Source: Erodium maritimum (lineage: Eukaryota; Streptophyta; Magnoliopsida; Geraniales; Geraniaceae). Taken from it: a stretch of 64,000 nucleotides of DNA. The notes beneath the pieces are model-generated. The model searched no databases. It was not told where the DNA came from and saw only the letters and a list, made by a program, of their open reading frames with translations. Both the position numbers and the translations under genes were made by a program. This document shows positions 54,601 through 64,000 of this stretch, in pieces. The stretch spans positions 72,472,513 to 72,536,512 of the forward strand of contig OY997593.1 of assembly GCA_963921825.1 (NCBI GenBank), written 5' to 3'. Each line of letters begins with the position of its first letter. The first letter of the stretch is position 1.

Positions 54601-56895
54601 TACAGTGTTCGGGGACAGGGTGCCAAAACTTGGTGGGACGTTCGACGATGTCTTATTTTCCCAATCGGTCGCATACTTCTTAACCCTATAATCCTTCTGG
54701 TACTCCAACAGAGAGGTACCGAATTACAGGGGGGGTCGCTCACCTCCAGGGTACACTCCTAAATGCTATGGCTGATCCTCCCATAGTTGAAACAGAAGGT
54801 GGGGAGGTTTGTACAGGCGAGCCAGACCCTAACCTGGTCCGGGAACTCCTTGAAGCGCATCAACAGGTGACGACAAAGCGGGTGCTCCACGAAGTGCTAG
54901 AAACGGACCTTCATCGTCCCTCCCCAACATAAACCACATTGATCGCACGAGACATCCACACAGACCCCCAACGCCCCGCCAACTGTCTCCCCAATCGACC
55001 GTGTCCAAACCAGTGGAGGAAGACCATGAGCATGAACCTAGAGTTGCAGTTGATCCAATGTCGGAATGTCTCTGACCACGGGATCAATGTCCCCAAGAAA
55101 GAGAGGGCGTTCATCGAAACACCGAGGCTCATTTCCCCAGACCCAATCCCTAGCCTCCCATGACTTGAAATAAAACCCGGAGACTCCTGGGCCGATGTCC
55201 TTGATGACCCACAAATGGGTTGATCGGTGAGTATGGAACTAGGACCTCGACCTCCTCCTCTTCTTTGAGAGAACAGGAAGAGAAGCTGCCTTGGAGGTTA
55301 GTCATGGTCGACTCGAACAATCCCAGTGGCTCCGGGTCATCCAGGGCCAAGTCTTCCTCCGACAACCATGGCGATCCTCGACGGCGATTCATACCTACGG
55401 GAGGAGATAGTAACGACGGGATCATAGAATTCCGAGCAGCGTCAGGAAGCAAGAGGACCTCATGCAGCGCCTCCGATTCCCGCCTCCCGTCGTCCCCGGC
55501 CGGTGCCTTCCCCCGTCTAGGCTCCCGACAAAGCGACAGAGAAGGAGACGCAGATCATCCTTCAGAGGGAGGGGTGAAGAGCGGGGGCGAGTTACTTGTA
55601 GCCGAAGGAACGGGTGTGTGCTTCACCTTGCGGCCTCGTCGTGGCATCACCACTGTCTGCGCCGGTGTCGGGGTGAGTCCTAGAGAGAACGACACAATTG
55701 TTGTGGTTGGAGGCGACGCAACCACCCCGGGTGATGGTGGAGATGAAGGCAACGAATGAGGAGGCGAAGGAGAAGCCCCCTCCGGGTGAAGCGGTTCAAT
55801 TACCGTGGAAGGTGGCACCCACGACGAAGGTGGAGGCGGAAGGAACACATGAAAAAACAAAGGAGGTGGAGGAAGGTCAACTAGGGTTTGCTTCGGCTTC
55901 CTCTTGCGTCGAGCTTTTAAGGGAGGCGAGACGACAGAGGATGGAGGAGGGGATGAAATGACAGAAAACCACAGCGGCGATAGGAAATGATCGGTTGGGA
56001 GCACAATCATGTCGACAACGATAACAAGAATAGGGACACTTTAATCATATTAGGGTTAGTATTCCTCGAGAAAAACGCTAAATATACACACCCATGATTG
56101 GTAAGTTTATTAGAGCTAAAAAAATTGCCTAATAAAACTCTACAAACATTTAAAATCCGAGTCAATATATAGTATATCAAGTTAAAACCCAATCCGCTTT
56201 AACATACTCAAATCTCTATAAATGTGAACACACAACCATTTTACACGTATCAGTGAACAATATCATGTTTCTTTCATAAGATCTTCACAAACCCCAAAAA
56301 GTTACATGATCATGCTTAATTAACCCATGATTAGCAAGACAATTAGACCATAAAAAACGAAAGGGATAACAACATTTTCGTGCTGTGGACAAAGGTGAAA
56401 GTGGTAAATCTATACTGTGGCGACCTTTACGTTCAAGTATTATCATATCATAAAACGACCTTTAATTTCCATAAAATGACGAAATTTGTTAAAGGTGGCG
56501 CTGATATTTACAAAAATACCATGATTTTTTTTTTGCAAATAACTAAAAATCATTGGTAAAACTTGAAAATGTTAAAAAAATCATTGATAGGACTTGTATA
56601 CAAAGATATTACAGTACGTACGTATGAAAAAAGACCGTTTTACGGTATGAAAATAGGGTTTATCCAAAACGAAACCTTACCTAATATAATAAGGGAAGTC
56701 ATCAAAAGTAACTTTACCATCCTTGCCATCGACGACCTCCCTCACGAGCTCCTGCTCAATCCGCTCCTCCAAAACGACGCCGTCGCTCCCGCCGGCCCAC
56801 TTGCTCACCTTCTGTCCTCCTCCGGCGAGCCCCAGCCCCACGCCGACGCCGAGCCCGACGCTCAACGCCGACAACAAAACGTGCTTCTGCTCCAT
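45628..56895 (-). CDS. DAA1-like: AAA ATPase of the DAA1 family (spastin/MSP1-like)
   Basis: Exons in transcription order are 56895-56681, 52893-52772, 52659-52571, 51433-51398, 50880-50706, 50591-50527, 49299-48812, 48569-48491, 47770-47666, 47347-46779, 46669-46534, 46459-46391, 46298-46164 and 45741-45628. All junctions are GT-AG and the joined frame gives 798 aa, close to the ~825 aa of Arabidopsis DAA1. The N-terminus has a Gly-rich hydrophobic segment (VLLSALSVGLGVGVGLGLAG, about 6-25) and a non-canonical P-loop-like ILLTGPSEF. The C-terminal AAA module has Walker A GPPGTGKT (526-533), Walker B IIFVDEVD (581-588), sensor-1 AATN (629-632) and arginines in RRFERR (643-648). Such ATPases remodel proteins or membranes; the substrate here is unknown. 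Exon 1 matches the family N-terminus MEQKxVLLSAL, so it is not a separate gene. Confidence 0.94.
48119..48356 (-). mobile_element. Truncated TRIM in AAA intron 8
   Basis: The left LTR in element sense is 48356-48245, starting TGTTGAAGTGTGTATCCC and ending GGGCTTTAACA. TGGTATTAGAGCTGG follows as a primer-binding-site variant. After about 80 bp a second LTR start (TGTGGAAGTGTACAATCC) breaks off near 48119. It is the same family as the TRIM at 63468-63813, in opposite orientation. Confidence 0.75.
49444..49682. mobile_element. Small foldback MITE in AAA intron 6
   Basis: The left end AGGGATAATTTCAGCTCG pairs with the right end, whose reverse complement is AGGGATAACTTCAACTCG. Further imperfect pairing continues toward the middle. 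It has no coding capacity. Confidence 0.55.
50934..51339. mobile_element. Foldback MITE (copy A) in AAA intron 4
   Basis: The left arm repeats TTTTCATCTCACTACCCTA and the right arm repeats TAGGGTAGTGAGGTGCCA-type units, so the element folds on itself over more than 90 bp per arm. The centre includes CACTTAAAAAGTCCATAATA, shared with copy B. It ends about 58 bp from micro-exon 4. Confidence 0.75.
51514..51991. mobile_element. Foldback MITE (copy B) in AAA intron 3, with TATAAAA flanks
   Basis: The element is 51521-51984. Its ends AGGGTAATTTTCACCTCAAT and the exact complement GAGGTGAAAATTACCCT are near-perfect inverted repeats extending about 90 bp with minor changes. TATAAAA flanks both sides (51514-51520 and 51985-51991), a likely 7-bp TSD. 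It is in the same orientation as copy A. Confidence 0.8.
51990..52548. mobile_element. Foldback MITE in AAA intron 3, F-box intron 5 type
   Basis: The left end ACACCTTGATGTATTCAAAT and the right end (reverse complement AGTATCTTAAGGTATTTACT) match the arms of the element at 37856-38252, as do inner parts with TGTAAATTTATTTCAAAGTG. It is more diverged than that copy and directly abuts foldback copy B. Confidence 0.6.
53120..54026 (+). mobile_element. LINE relic in AAA intron 1 (plus strand)
   Basis: The leader GCACAGCCGCACTTTGTTAG (about 53126) resembles the 5' end of the ORF1-only LINE at 32546. A Pro/Ser-rich frame (53485-53913) follows, then a 3' region with GAGGGGTCCCTGA, and an A7 end at 54020-54026 (TTTCATCCTCAAAAAAA). 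ORF2 is absent. No clear TSD was seen. Confidence 0.6.
54030..56010 (-). pseudogene. LINE ORF1 relic in AAA intron 1 (minus strand)
   Basis: Minus-strand frames from about 56010 to 54700 are broken pieces of ORF1: a Pro-rich N-terminus (MIVLPTDHFLSPLWFSV), then VDVSCDQCGLCWGGTMKVRF near 54930, and VRVWLACTNLPTFCFNYGRI then SHS near 54800, a decayed CCHC knuckle. The 3' part (54030-54360) contains AGAGGTCCCTGA in the minus sense and is homologous to the 3' part of the neighbouring plus-strand copy. It is antisense to that copy and in the sense of the AAA gene. Confidence 0.6.
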
Positions 56896-57034
56896 CGGAA
56901 CCCAAAACCCAGAAAAACCCACAACTCAGAAGAAGGTATTGGGGGCTGTGGAGAGATTGAGAGAGACGATTTGGGGGAGAATGTGTGTAAAGATGTGATT
57001 TTTATTGGTGGGTTTGGGAGAGAAGAAGAGAAAA

Positions 57035-57080
57035 GGAGTGTTTTTTAGAGGTAATGGATCTGTTGTGTATATATAGCATG
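57035..57080 (-). promoter_or_regulatory. TATA box of the AAA gene
   Basis: On the minus strand GCTATATATACAC (about 57064-57077) is a good plant TATA box about 170 bp upstream of the ATG at 56895. A start site near 57035-57045 would give a leader of about 145 nt that is rich in CTCTC and TTCTTC on the sense strand. Confidence 0.55.
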
Positions 57081-57202
57081 GTCTCTCAGCCACAACAATG
57101 GTGGTGGTGTGTTTTTGGTGGACACTCTGTGCGCTGGACTAGCATATAGGCTTAGTGCTTTGCCGGGAAGGAAAGAAAAAGTGTTTCGAAAATAAGTATA
57201 AA

Positions 57203-57250
57203 AAAGTTAATAATAATAATAATAATATTATTATTATCATTATTATTTTG
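57203..57250. repeat. TAA/TTA palindromic microsatellite
   Basis: A (TAA)n run meets an (ATT)n run at about 57203-57249, making a perfect-looking AT hairpin, broken once by a C in TTATCATTATT. Confidence 0.8.
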
Positions 57251-57479
57251 AAGGTAAACGTGGTGTTAAAGACGATAAACTTGTCCGACGGCTGCAAGAA
57301 ACATGAACCAACCGTTATATGAAAAACCCGAAAAACATAATAGAGAACGTAATAAACTGAAATGAAAGTCCGTAACACGTTAAGTGCGAACATGAAAACA
57401 AGTAATCTTTCATGTGGGAAATAATATCAGGTGAGTGACGATTATTCTAGGAATATTCGATGAAAGACTGAGTATGAGG

Positions 57480-58686
57480 CTTGGCTTACCTGTCGTTGAT
57501 GAGCTGGTTTAGCGTAGGTGGACCGTATAGGTTATCAACCTCTGGTGTCCCCTCGGACACAGATGTGAGAGCTCTATGTATGTGAAGTGTGTTGAAAATC
57601 GTTTGATGCGACAAGAGATGAAATGATACATGTTGTTGTTGGCGGCACCACCCTGGGTGGGGTAGCCGGGAAGTATCAACTAGGGATGGAAGGGTGACCC
57701 AAAAAATTTCGAGCTCGATCATTGGGTTGAGTTGCTTGAGAATGAGGATAGGTTCACCGCCGAGGAAGGGACCATCGCTATTGTACATCGACAACGGTTG
57801 GATATGAGGTTGGGAGTTGCAGCTCAACCCCACCCACTAGTACCGGTGAAGATTGCACACCTCTCGATGGTGAATCCCAACAAGAACGTCCACGTTCCCA
57901 ACCAACCGAGGGCGGTTCTCAAGAAATACCTCATTCTCATACGGCCGATGGTGGTTCTTAAGAAAGACCTCCTTCTCAAAGAACTCCTCTTGAAAGACCA
58001 TTGGGAAAGAAGTCTTCGAAGAGGAAGGGCAGACCCTCACCGACCAAATGACCGCTTTGCGGACATTGAACGAGCAAAAGACGAGGTGGCACGGGAAAAA
58101 GTCGAGACATGCCAAATTAATGCTAGAAAGTGACCGCCAATATCAGGACTTATCCCACCAACCGCAACAACTCTTCGTCCAATACAATGTCTTGCAGGAT
58201 AAGGACATCGCCAACTACGACGACGAGCAGGTGACCCGACACGGTATGATGATGTCCCAATTGTGCGTACGATTGGAAGACCTTGATGAAGAAATGAAAC
58301 GTCTTCGACAACAACCACAACCATAAGACGGACATGGATTGTATGCTTTAACTTGTATTTTGTTGGGTTTCCATTAAAAGGGGATGAATAAAAGTTGAAG
58401 TTCATTTTTACGTGTGTTAAAATTATTTATAAGTAATTTATTTTATTATTAATTATCTTTATCAAATTTATTTCAATTTTATACAACGTTTAATGTTTTA
58501 ATAAAATATTTAATTAAATTAGCATAATATCAATTTGAACATACAATCAACATCTACTCATAATACGGGTTTTTATCCAATTTGTATCACTGTAGAGCAA
58601 AATTTATTTTAAGACTTCTAAACCATAATTTTGTATTATTAACAAACGGTTTGATCATCTGGTTTAACCCGTTATACATGCTCTTA
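57480..58686 (+). pseudogene. PIF/Harbinger accessory ORF1 relic
   Basis: Frames at 57724-58133 and 58048-58326 share a shifted reading with GKKSSKRKGRPSP in between and end MSQLCVRLEDLDEEMKRLRQ. The basic linker plus a C-terminal coiled-coil resembles the Myb/SANT-NAM-associated ORF1 of PIF/Harbinger elements. An end of the type ACATGCTC-TTA lies at 58677-58686. The N-terminal SANT part is not readable, and frames change at least once. The relation to the transposase at 59780 is suggestive but not shown, because its own end is separate. Confidence 0.45.
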
Positions 58687-58689
58687 TAT

Positions 58690-59770
58690 ATTACGTAATT
58701 GAATTTCCAAGTTGTGGAGTAGGAATCATACGTGGCAAAACCGACAGGTAATCATGACATGGCATTGACTATTTTGACTCAACTTGACTGTCACTGTCGT
58801 TGTCCTCTTCCGACAATAAGCTTGGTCGTGATGTGTTGTACGCTGTTGTATGGACCAGTCCGTCAGATCAATCACCATCTAACAGAAACTCAATGGCTGG
58901 GATTTATTCGGATTTACATGCTCATAATGGCGAAGCAGAAGAAAAAAATAATTATTCTATTATTAGTTCACGAAATGAAATTATTTATTTTGTTAGTTTG
59001 TACTTTCGGCAGTTACTGACTTTACATGCACATGGACAACTCCTAAGTCCTACCCAAAGGAAAAGAATTTGTGCACGTTTCCTTATATTTTAGAGTATCT
59101 TTTTAGCCTTTAATAACTATTTAAAGTTTTAGAAAAAAAGATTTTAAGAGAATGTACATCAAGAGACGAAAACGATAAACTCTTTGTTAAGGTTTTAAAC
59201 CCATAGTACAGACGTCTCGTCGTTAAGGTTTAGCTGAATAGTTTAATGAAACCGTGAAGATAATGGAGTTGAATAGTTTAGATAGAAGGTTTATATCTCT
59301 TAAGTTAGGTTAAGTTAGATCCTGTGTAGTTTAAGTATTTTGAAGAAAAAAATAGGAAGCACATGGTTATTTTTTGTCCAAAAATGAGTGAAAGTACTAA
59401 TGTGTTATTTTCTGATAGTTAGAGTATGTTTTTAGCAAATATTTAGTTAAGGTACCTTATGTGTTAATCATGTCTAGTTAAGCGTACTAAACTATTCTTT
59501 TTCCGAATTTAAATAACATTGTGATCGAGAACAGTAGGAAAAAAAAGAAGATAATTGCAAACCCTAGCTATCTTATACTAGTGTGGAACAAACCCATGTT
59601 GTCGCATAAGATCTTCATCACCGAAGGATAAAGAAAAACAATAAAGTACATTAAGTTAATCGTCAGATTTGTAATCCACTCTAAAACGATGACATGTGTG
59701 CTCAATAAGGTTAGCTCGAAGTTTTCGGTGGATGTTATCATTTCTGAGATCTGTTCAAACGACCAATTAG
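58690..59770. other. No gene recognised
   Basis: AT-rich stretch with overlapping frames at 58732-59093 (95 and 97 codons) that have no recognised motif. There is no splice or promoter evidence. Confidence 0.4.
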
Positions 59771-59779
59771 TATAGTAGG

Positions 59780-61247
59780 AAATGGTCCCTTTATGGTGTC
59801 ATTGTTGAGGTGGTGTCCAATCAGGTATGTCCAGAGAGTTCTAGTTATACCATTACTCAGCTCCTTGTTCGTACCGGTCGCGTTCATCTTCTACAATCAT
59901 GATGTATATAATGATACAAGCGAGCATGATATCAGCCAACGTCCTTCTGTCTCAAACACGAGCGAATATGAAAATTATGTGTCACCGTGCTTGAAGGACT
60001 CCAAAATCTCATTCAATATCTTTCCGATCACCTTCTTGGAATTCAGTTAACAGTTTGTGTTTGAGTTGGATGGGATGTCGAATCATCTTCACAAACCGAC
60101 TCCGTGTTGAGTAAATATCGTCAACCAAATAATAAGGTCGGTCATATCGAGTCCCGTTGATCTAGTACTCCACGACATAATCGCGGATGACAAGAATGTA
60201 TTTGAATAAGTGTCCGACGTTTAGCACGTTAATGTCATTGTTTGCGCCCGCCATTCTGAAAAGCGCATGCCAAATTCACAAATCACGTGATGGTACAACT
60301 TCCAACATTACGGTTGGATGCCTTTGGTGATCTCCCATGCCAAAGACTCCTTGTGACGCGATAGGGTAATTCTTCAACTGCCAACACATGTAGTCAAGAG
60401 TTCCAATTATACCGAGAAACCCTCTTATGTATCCCTGTTCCAGTAATCAGGTCAGTCCTCTACATTTGGTGCTCGTTCATACTCCTCCATAAAAACCTCA
60501 ACAACAGCCTTGCAAAACCGTCACACATAGTTGAGTATGGTACTTAACTCAAGTCGTGGTGATTCGTCCAACGAATCAACTGAGCACCTTTCTATATCAT
60601 TCGTATTGCATCGTTGAATTTTGGTGCGTTGATAACCTCGTGCGTCCGAAAGTGCCCGACTTTTGAACGAAGCAATCGTCATATTTTGCTACCTTTTCCA
60701 TCACCTGAACAAAAAGGGGCAACTCATACGGAATTATCGCCTAAACATCTCGGGCCCCTAGGTAAGGTCGTCGAAAAAATAATCATGCATTAGTCGCTCG
60801 TGTCCTTCGACACGACCTCTGTTAATCTCTCTCCGGGAAGGTTCCCCGCTTTCGAGCCTTCGCCTCATTACCTTGCATTCTTGCTCGTTCATACTCCGTC
60901 ATTCGTTGGATTCGGGCCGCCATTTCACGAGTGTGGGCTTCTGAATAATCCATACCTCGAACACAAAGACGATCGGAATGCGATCTTAGTAGGAACAAGA
61001 TTTTGGGAGAGAGTTTTTTTAGATGAAGAGAAATTGTTGGTATAATGATAAATTAGATTGGTTGGTATTTAAAGTAGATAAAAATATTTTTTATGCAAAA
61101 TGTATTAAATTTGATTACATAGATTATTGTTGAACTACTTGTTGGTAGAGCCAACGACTTTTTTCTACCACGCCAACATAACGTGACGACATGATTAACT
61201 GTCTGCAACTCGTGAATTGTAAACCACACACGATGTGGATGCTCTTA
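59780..61247 (-). pseudogene. PIF/Harbinger transposase relic with full-length trace
   Basis: The 5' end is at 61244 (minus strand GAGCATCCACATCGTGTG, flanked by TTA at 61245-61247). A start codon lies near 60953 (MDYSEAHTREMAARIQRMTE). Downstream the minus strand shows GFLGIIGTLDYMCWQLKNYP, RMAGANNDINVLNVGHLFKY and DRKDIE followed by a stop and DFGVLQARVHNI. These carry the family DDE residues: Asp in GTLD, Asp in NNDINV and Glu in KDIE. Many stops and frameshifts show the copy is dead. The opposite TIR was not identified. Confidence 0.7.
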
Positions 61248-62460
61248 GAAAGCTGAGTATCTAGCAATAGGTTAATCCAATGCATATGTGCTCCGCCTTC
61301 AATTCTCAATAGTTTTTTTTTCCGGAACATGTTGTGTTTATGTGGGCGGAAGAGAGAAGTTAGATATATATAGGGATAATTAGGGTTAGTTGAAGAAAGT
61401 GAGCTGAGGAGAGTTGGGGTCTTGGGGCCTTAGGCCTTTGGCAGCAACGTTTGGGCTTTTGTGCTGTTTAACTGGGACGGTCGATTTTTTGGACCACCGG
61501 TTCAAAACTTCCCAGACTGGCCACCGACTATCTTATCGTCGGTTCAACATTTTTTACGTCGGCACCACGCTAGAAACCTCTGGTTCCGGTCTCTCAGGTC
61601 CGAAATGTGGTCGTTTCGATCAGAATCCGACGGTCCGGGCTTTTATGCCCACCCCCAACAATAACGAGGGGAATTTTAAGATGAAATGGCGTAACAAATA
61701 TGATTTCTTTAAGTAACACAAATATACTGATATTTTTTTTGTGCGGTGGGAGAGGCCTTGACAAGACAAGATTGATGTTTTCTAGAGATCAAGCCCGACA
61801 TATTCAACACAACAATAATATAATGAATACTACAAAAACATATGATTTGTATATTTATTATTAAATTAGAGTTCAAATACCCAACCACTAACTCGATTAT
61901 TGATTTATCTTTTCTTACACTAGGCTTTTATGCTATAATATTTGTTGTGTAAGTGGGGATCTATGCAATCCCCTCATGCTATCAAATATGGGTTTTGTTG
62001 GGTCCATTTGGAAAGACCAAAGAAAAGTAGTAAAATTTGTGGAATGCTAGAAAATGGAAGGTCATAGCTTTTTTCAAGTTTGGGAGGGGAAGAAGAAGTA
62101 GTGAGCACTTAGTGTTGGGTTATTTTATAATCTAATATATGAGTATATTTTTTTTTTTGAGTGGAAGTTGAAACTTTATTATAAATCAGAATCAATGATA
62201 CACTATTGCACCAGACACAGGGCATGATCACTGAAGAACAGACATAAAACGCGTTTTTCCGACTAGTCAGTGGAAAGCCCAAATCGTAATTCATTTTACA
62301 AATTGAAGGGTAATATATGGGTATATGAATTGAGATAGATATATTAATAGTTTATAATTTGTATTAGACTAAATAAGTGATAATTGGATAATTTAATTTA
62401 AAACATTATAATGAACTTTGTAATGTGTGATACCCAAATATAAATCTGACTAGAATAATG
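61248..62460. other. No gene recognised
   Basis: Includes a moderately GC-rich 250-bp piece (61410-61690) with a 100-codon frame of unknown nature. The remainder is AT-rich, and nothing else is supported. Confidence 0.4.
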
Positions 62461-62473
62461 AGCTTTATTTAGA

Positions 62474-62641
62474 TTTTATATATAAAGGTCTACAAAGGTT
62501 TTGGGTCCATAAGTTTAACCAGTTGTCTCTCTTTTTTCCTTCATCCTCATCTATTGAGTGAGAGTATAGTGAGAGAGCATAAGTGATTGATCTGTGGAAG
62601 GCCAAGCCAACCTCGTTCTCGCTATCAACAATGGACTCAGG
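62474..62641 (+). promoter_or_regulatory. Candidate promoter and first exon with donor site
   Basis: TTTTATATATAAAGG (about 62474-62488) is a strong plant TATA box. A TCTCTCTTTTTTCCTTC pyrimidine patch follows at about 62525, and an ATG (ATGGACTCAG) at 62632 precedes a good donor (GGTACGCACC). No downstream exon with coding bias is visible to the window end, so this may be a gene whose body lies outside, a non-coding RNA, or chance. Confidence 0.35.
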
Positions 62642-63462
62642 TACGCACCATTGTTGTTGCATGTTTAAATCCTGATTTTTTTTTACTAAGCTTTGGATGT
62701 TAAAGAGATTCGATTTTAGTTCTAACAACTAGAGTATCCATAGTCGAGGTTAAGTCTGTAAATCCGACGAAAATCTAGGATCGATCTGGTTAGGGGACAT
62801 TTTACAGGACGACATTATAGAGAGACAAAATGGAGGAGAGAAAGGATTCCGTAGAGAGAGAAAATGAAACTTTATTGTTAAATGAAGTTCACGTATTCTA
62901 AAAGAAACAAAATCACTTTTTATCTTGATTCGACGTGAGAATCAATCCTAGTATGAGTGATCGTAAGGCATATGTGCAATACATTAGGGCAAGTAGAAAA
63001 ACATATTTCCAATGAATTTTTTCTTGAAAATTGATTTTCTATCATTTTCACTATCAAATATACACCCAGCGGAAGGTTGATCCCTATGTACTTATCAATA
63101 CGATTCATTTTGAGACGAAAAAGACATTTGGAGGGGGTGTGTTTATGAAATAAATCATCTATTTCTGTTAAGTATGTATGCAATATTACTAAGGTGACGA
63201 AGAGAGGTTATTTAATAGAATTATCCCTGATGTATTTATCAATTCGTTTTGAATAAACCACTCATTAAAATCAAATTTTAAAAATATATACACAAAGAAA
63301 AAGACAATTAAATCAGCATCACATGCTTTGTAGTTGTACACTTTTTTTTTGGAGCATTGTGATTTGTGTGTTACACGCAATGCCACCATATACTTCCAAG
63401 TTCCCCACCACCTTTTCACATTTCACTTACACATGGCCTCTTGTAAGCACCAATGTGATCCT

Positions 63463-63818
63463 AGTCATGTTAAAATGTGAGTAAAGTGTGTGGATATATT
63501 AACTTCTTAATATATGTATATATTGACGTCTTTATCTATAAGTTTGAGTTTTTGGGTTGGATTGGACTTTAATATAGTATTAGAGTTGCATTTGCTCACG
63601 GTCTGTTTGTCACCTCTACCATGTGGTATCCTGTCCATATGTAGATGTCCAGTTCTGTTCAAGCTCACGTATAGATGTCCAATCCTACACGTGAGGGGGT
63701 GTTGAAATGTGAGCCCCACATCAAAAATGTGTGGATATATTGACCCTTTGATATACTTCTTGATGTCTGCATTCATAAATTCGAGTTTTTTGGGGTTGAA
63801 TTGGACTTTAACAAGTGA
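63463..63818 (+). mobile_element. TRIM element with both LTRs
   Basis: The element is 63468-63813 (346 bp). The left LTR is 63468-63574 (starts TGTTAAAATGTGAG, ends GACTTTAATA). TAGTATTAGAG follows as a decayed tRNA-iMet primer site. The right LTR is 63700-63813 (starts TGTTGAAATGTGAG, ends GGACTTTAACA) and is preceded by the purine-rich GTGAGGGGG. Flanks are AGTCA (63463-63467) and AGTGA (63814-63818), a 5-bp TSD with one mismatch. There is no coding sequence, so it must have moved in trans. It is the same family as 48119-48356. Confidence 0.8.
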
Positions 63819-64000
63819 AAAACCTATTATAACGTTTATTGATTATTATTGTTAGGTTTAATATAAATTGAATCACTTGAATTGTTTTTATTGAAGAGAA
63901 AATGTATTAAAGCACACACAACGTGTGCATTACAATGCATCGCGATTCGCATATTGTGGCGTGCGTGATTCGCGACTCGCAAATCACTAAATCACGGTTC
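63819..64000. other. Window end, no gene recognised
   Basis: AT-rich sequence ending in repeated CGCGATTCGC/GATTCGCGACTCGC phrases at 63940-63985. The meaning is unknown. Confidence 0.4.

Noticed and set aside
56677..56922. 81-codon minus-strand frame as a separate small gene.
   Set aside because: It matches the DAA1-family N-terminus and splices in phase to exon 2 at 52893, so it is exon 1 of the AAA gene. The in-frame Met at 56922 was not used because the family begins MEQK (56895).

Overview
The window is nuclear DNA of a flowering plant, most likely a eudicot. The genes have GT-AG introns and plant-only families, and they sit among plant LTR retrotransposons, LINEs, TRIMs, SINEs, PIF/Harbinger relics and foldback MITEs. 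I see no organellar, viral, rRNA, tRNA or CRISPR sequence.

Four genes look intact. (1) 8218-8931 (-) is a single-exon MAKR-like membrane-associated kinase regulator, 237 aa. (2) 30023-35675 (+) is a five-exon reticulon-like protein, 253 aa, ending in an ER-retrieval KKXX motif. (3) 37541-41155 (-) is a six-exon F-box protein, 304 aa. (4) 45628-56895 (-) is a fourteen-exon AAA ATPase of the DAA1 family, 798 aa. I assembled the exons by reading phase across every junction; all four CDSs close in frame with canonical splice sites. From memory, genes 3 and 4 resemble the Arabidopsis neighbours At5g52880 and At5g52882, so this pair may be ancestral microsynteny. The four proteins do not form one pathway.

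Left third (1-29.8 kb). It holds a LINE ORF2 relic, a solo LTR (503-3352, TSD CTTGG), Harbinger remnants, three foldback MITEs and the MAKR gene. A LINE ORF1 relic follows, split by a second solo LTR (10564-13843, TSD GGGTA). Next come a truncated Harbinger transposase, another LINE relic carrying a 151-bp solo LTR (TSD CCTTC), and a Ty3/gypsy element (20304-28736, minus strand, TSD TAGTG). Two LINE 3' tails lie just upstream of the reticulon gene.

Middle and right (30-64 kb). Transposons sit inside or beside the genes but leave the coding frames intact. Reticulon intron 1 is filled by a diverged ~90-bp tandem repeat; its intron 3 carries a TRIM-like element, a 2.4-kb ORF1-only LINE with a perfect 17-bp TSD, and a SINE-like element. 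The F-box gene has foldbacks about 10 bp from two of its 5' splice sites, and a poly(A) retroelement split by a solo LTR (41949-44577, TSD CAAGG) lies about 0.5 kb upstream of its start codon. The AAA gene has tail-to-tail LINE relics in intron 1, foldbacks on both sides of a 36-nt micro-exon, and a truncated TRIM in intron 8. Beyond it lie Harbinger ORF1 and transposase relics, a possible orphan promoter near 62.5 kb and an intact-looking TRIM (63468-63813).

All calls come from reading the sequence by eye. Family names rest on motif memory, and edges of degenerate repeats are approximate.
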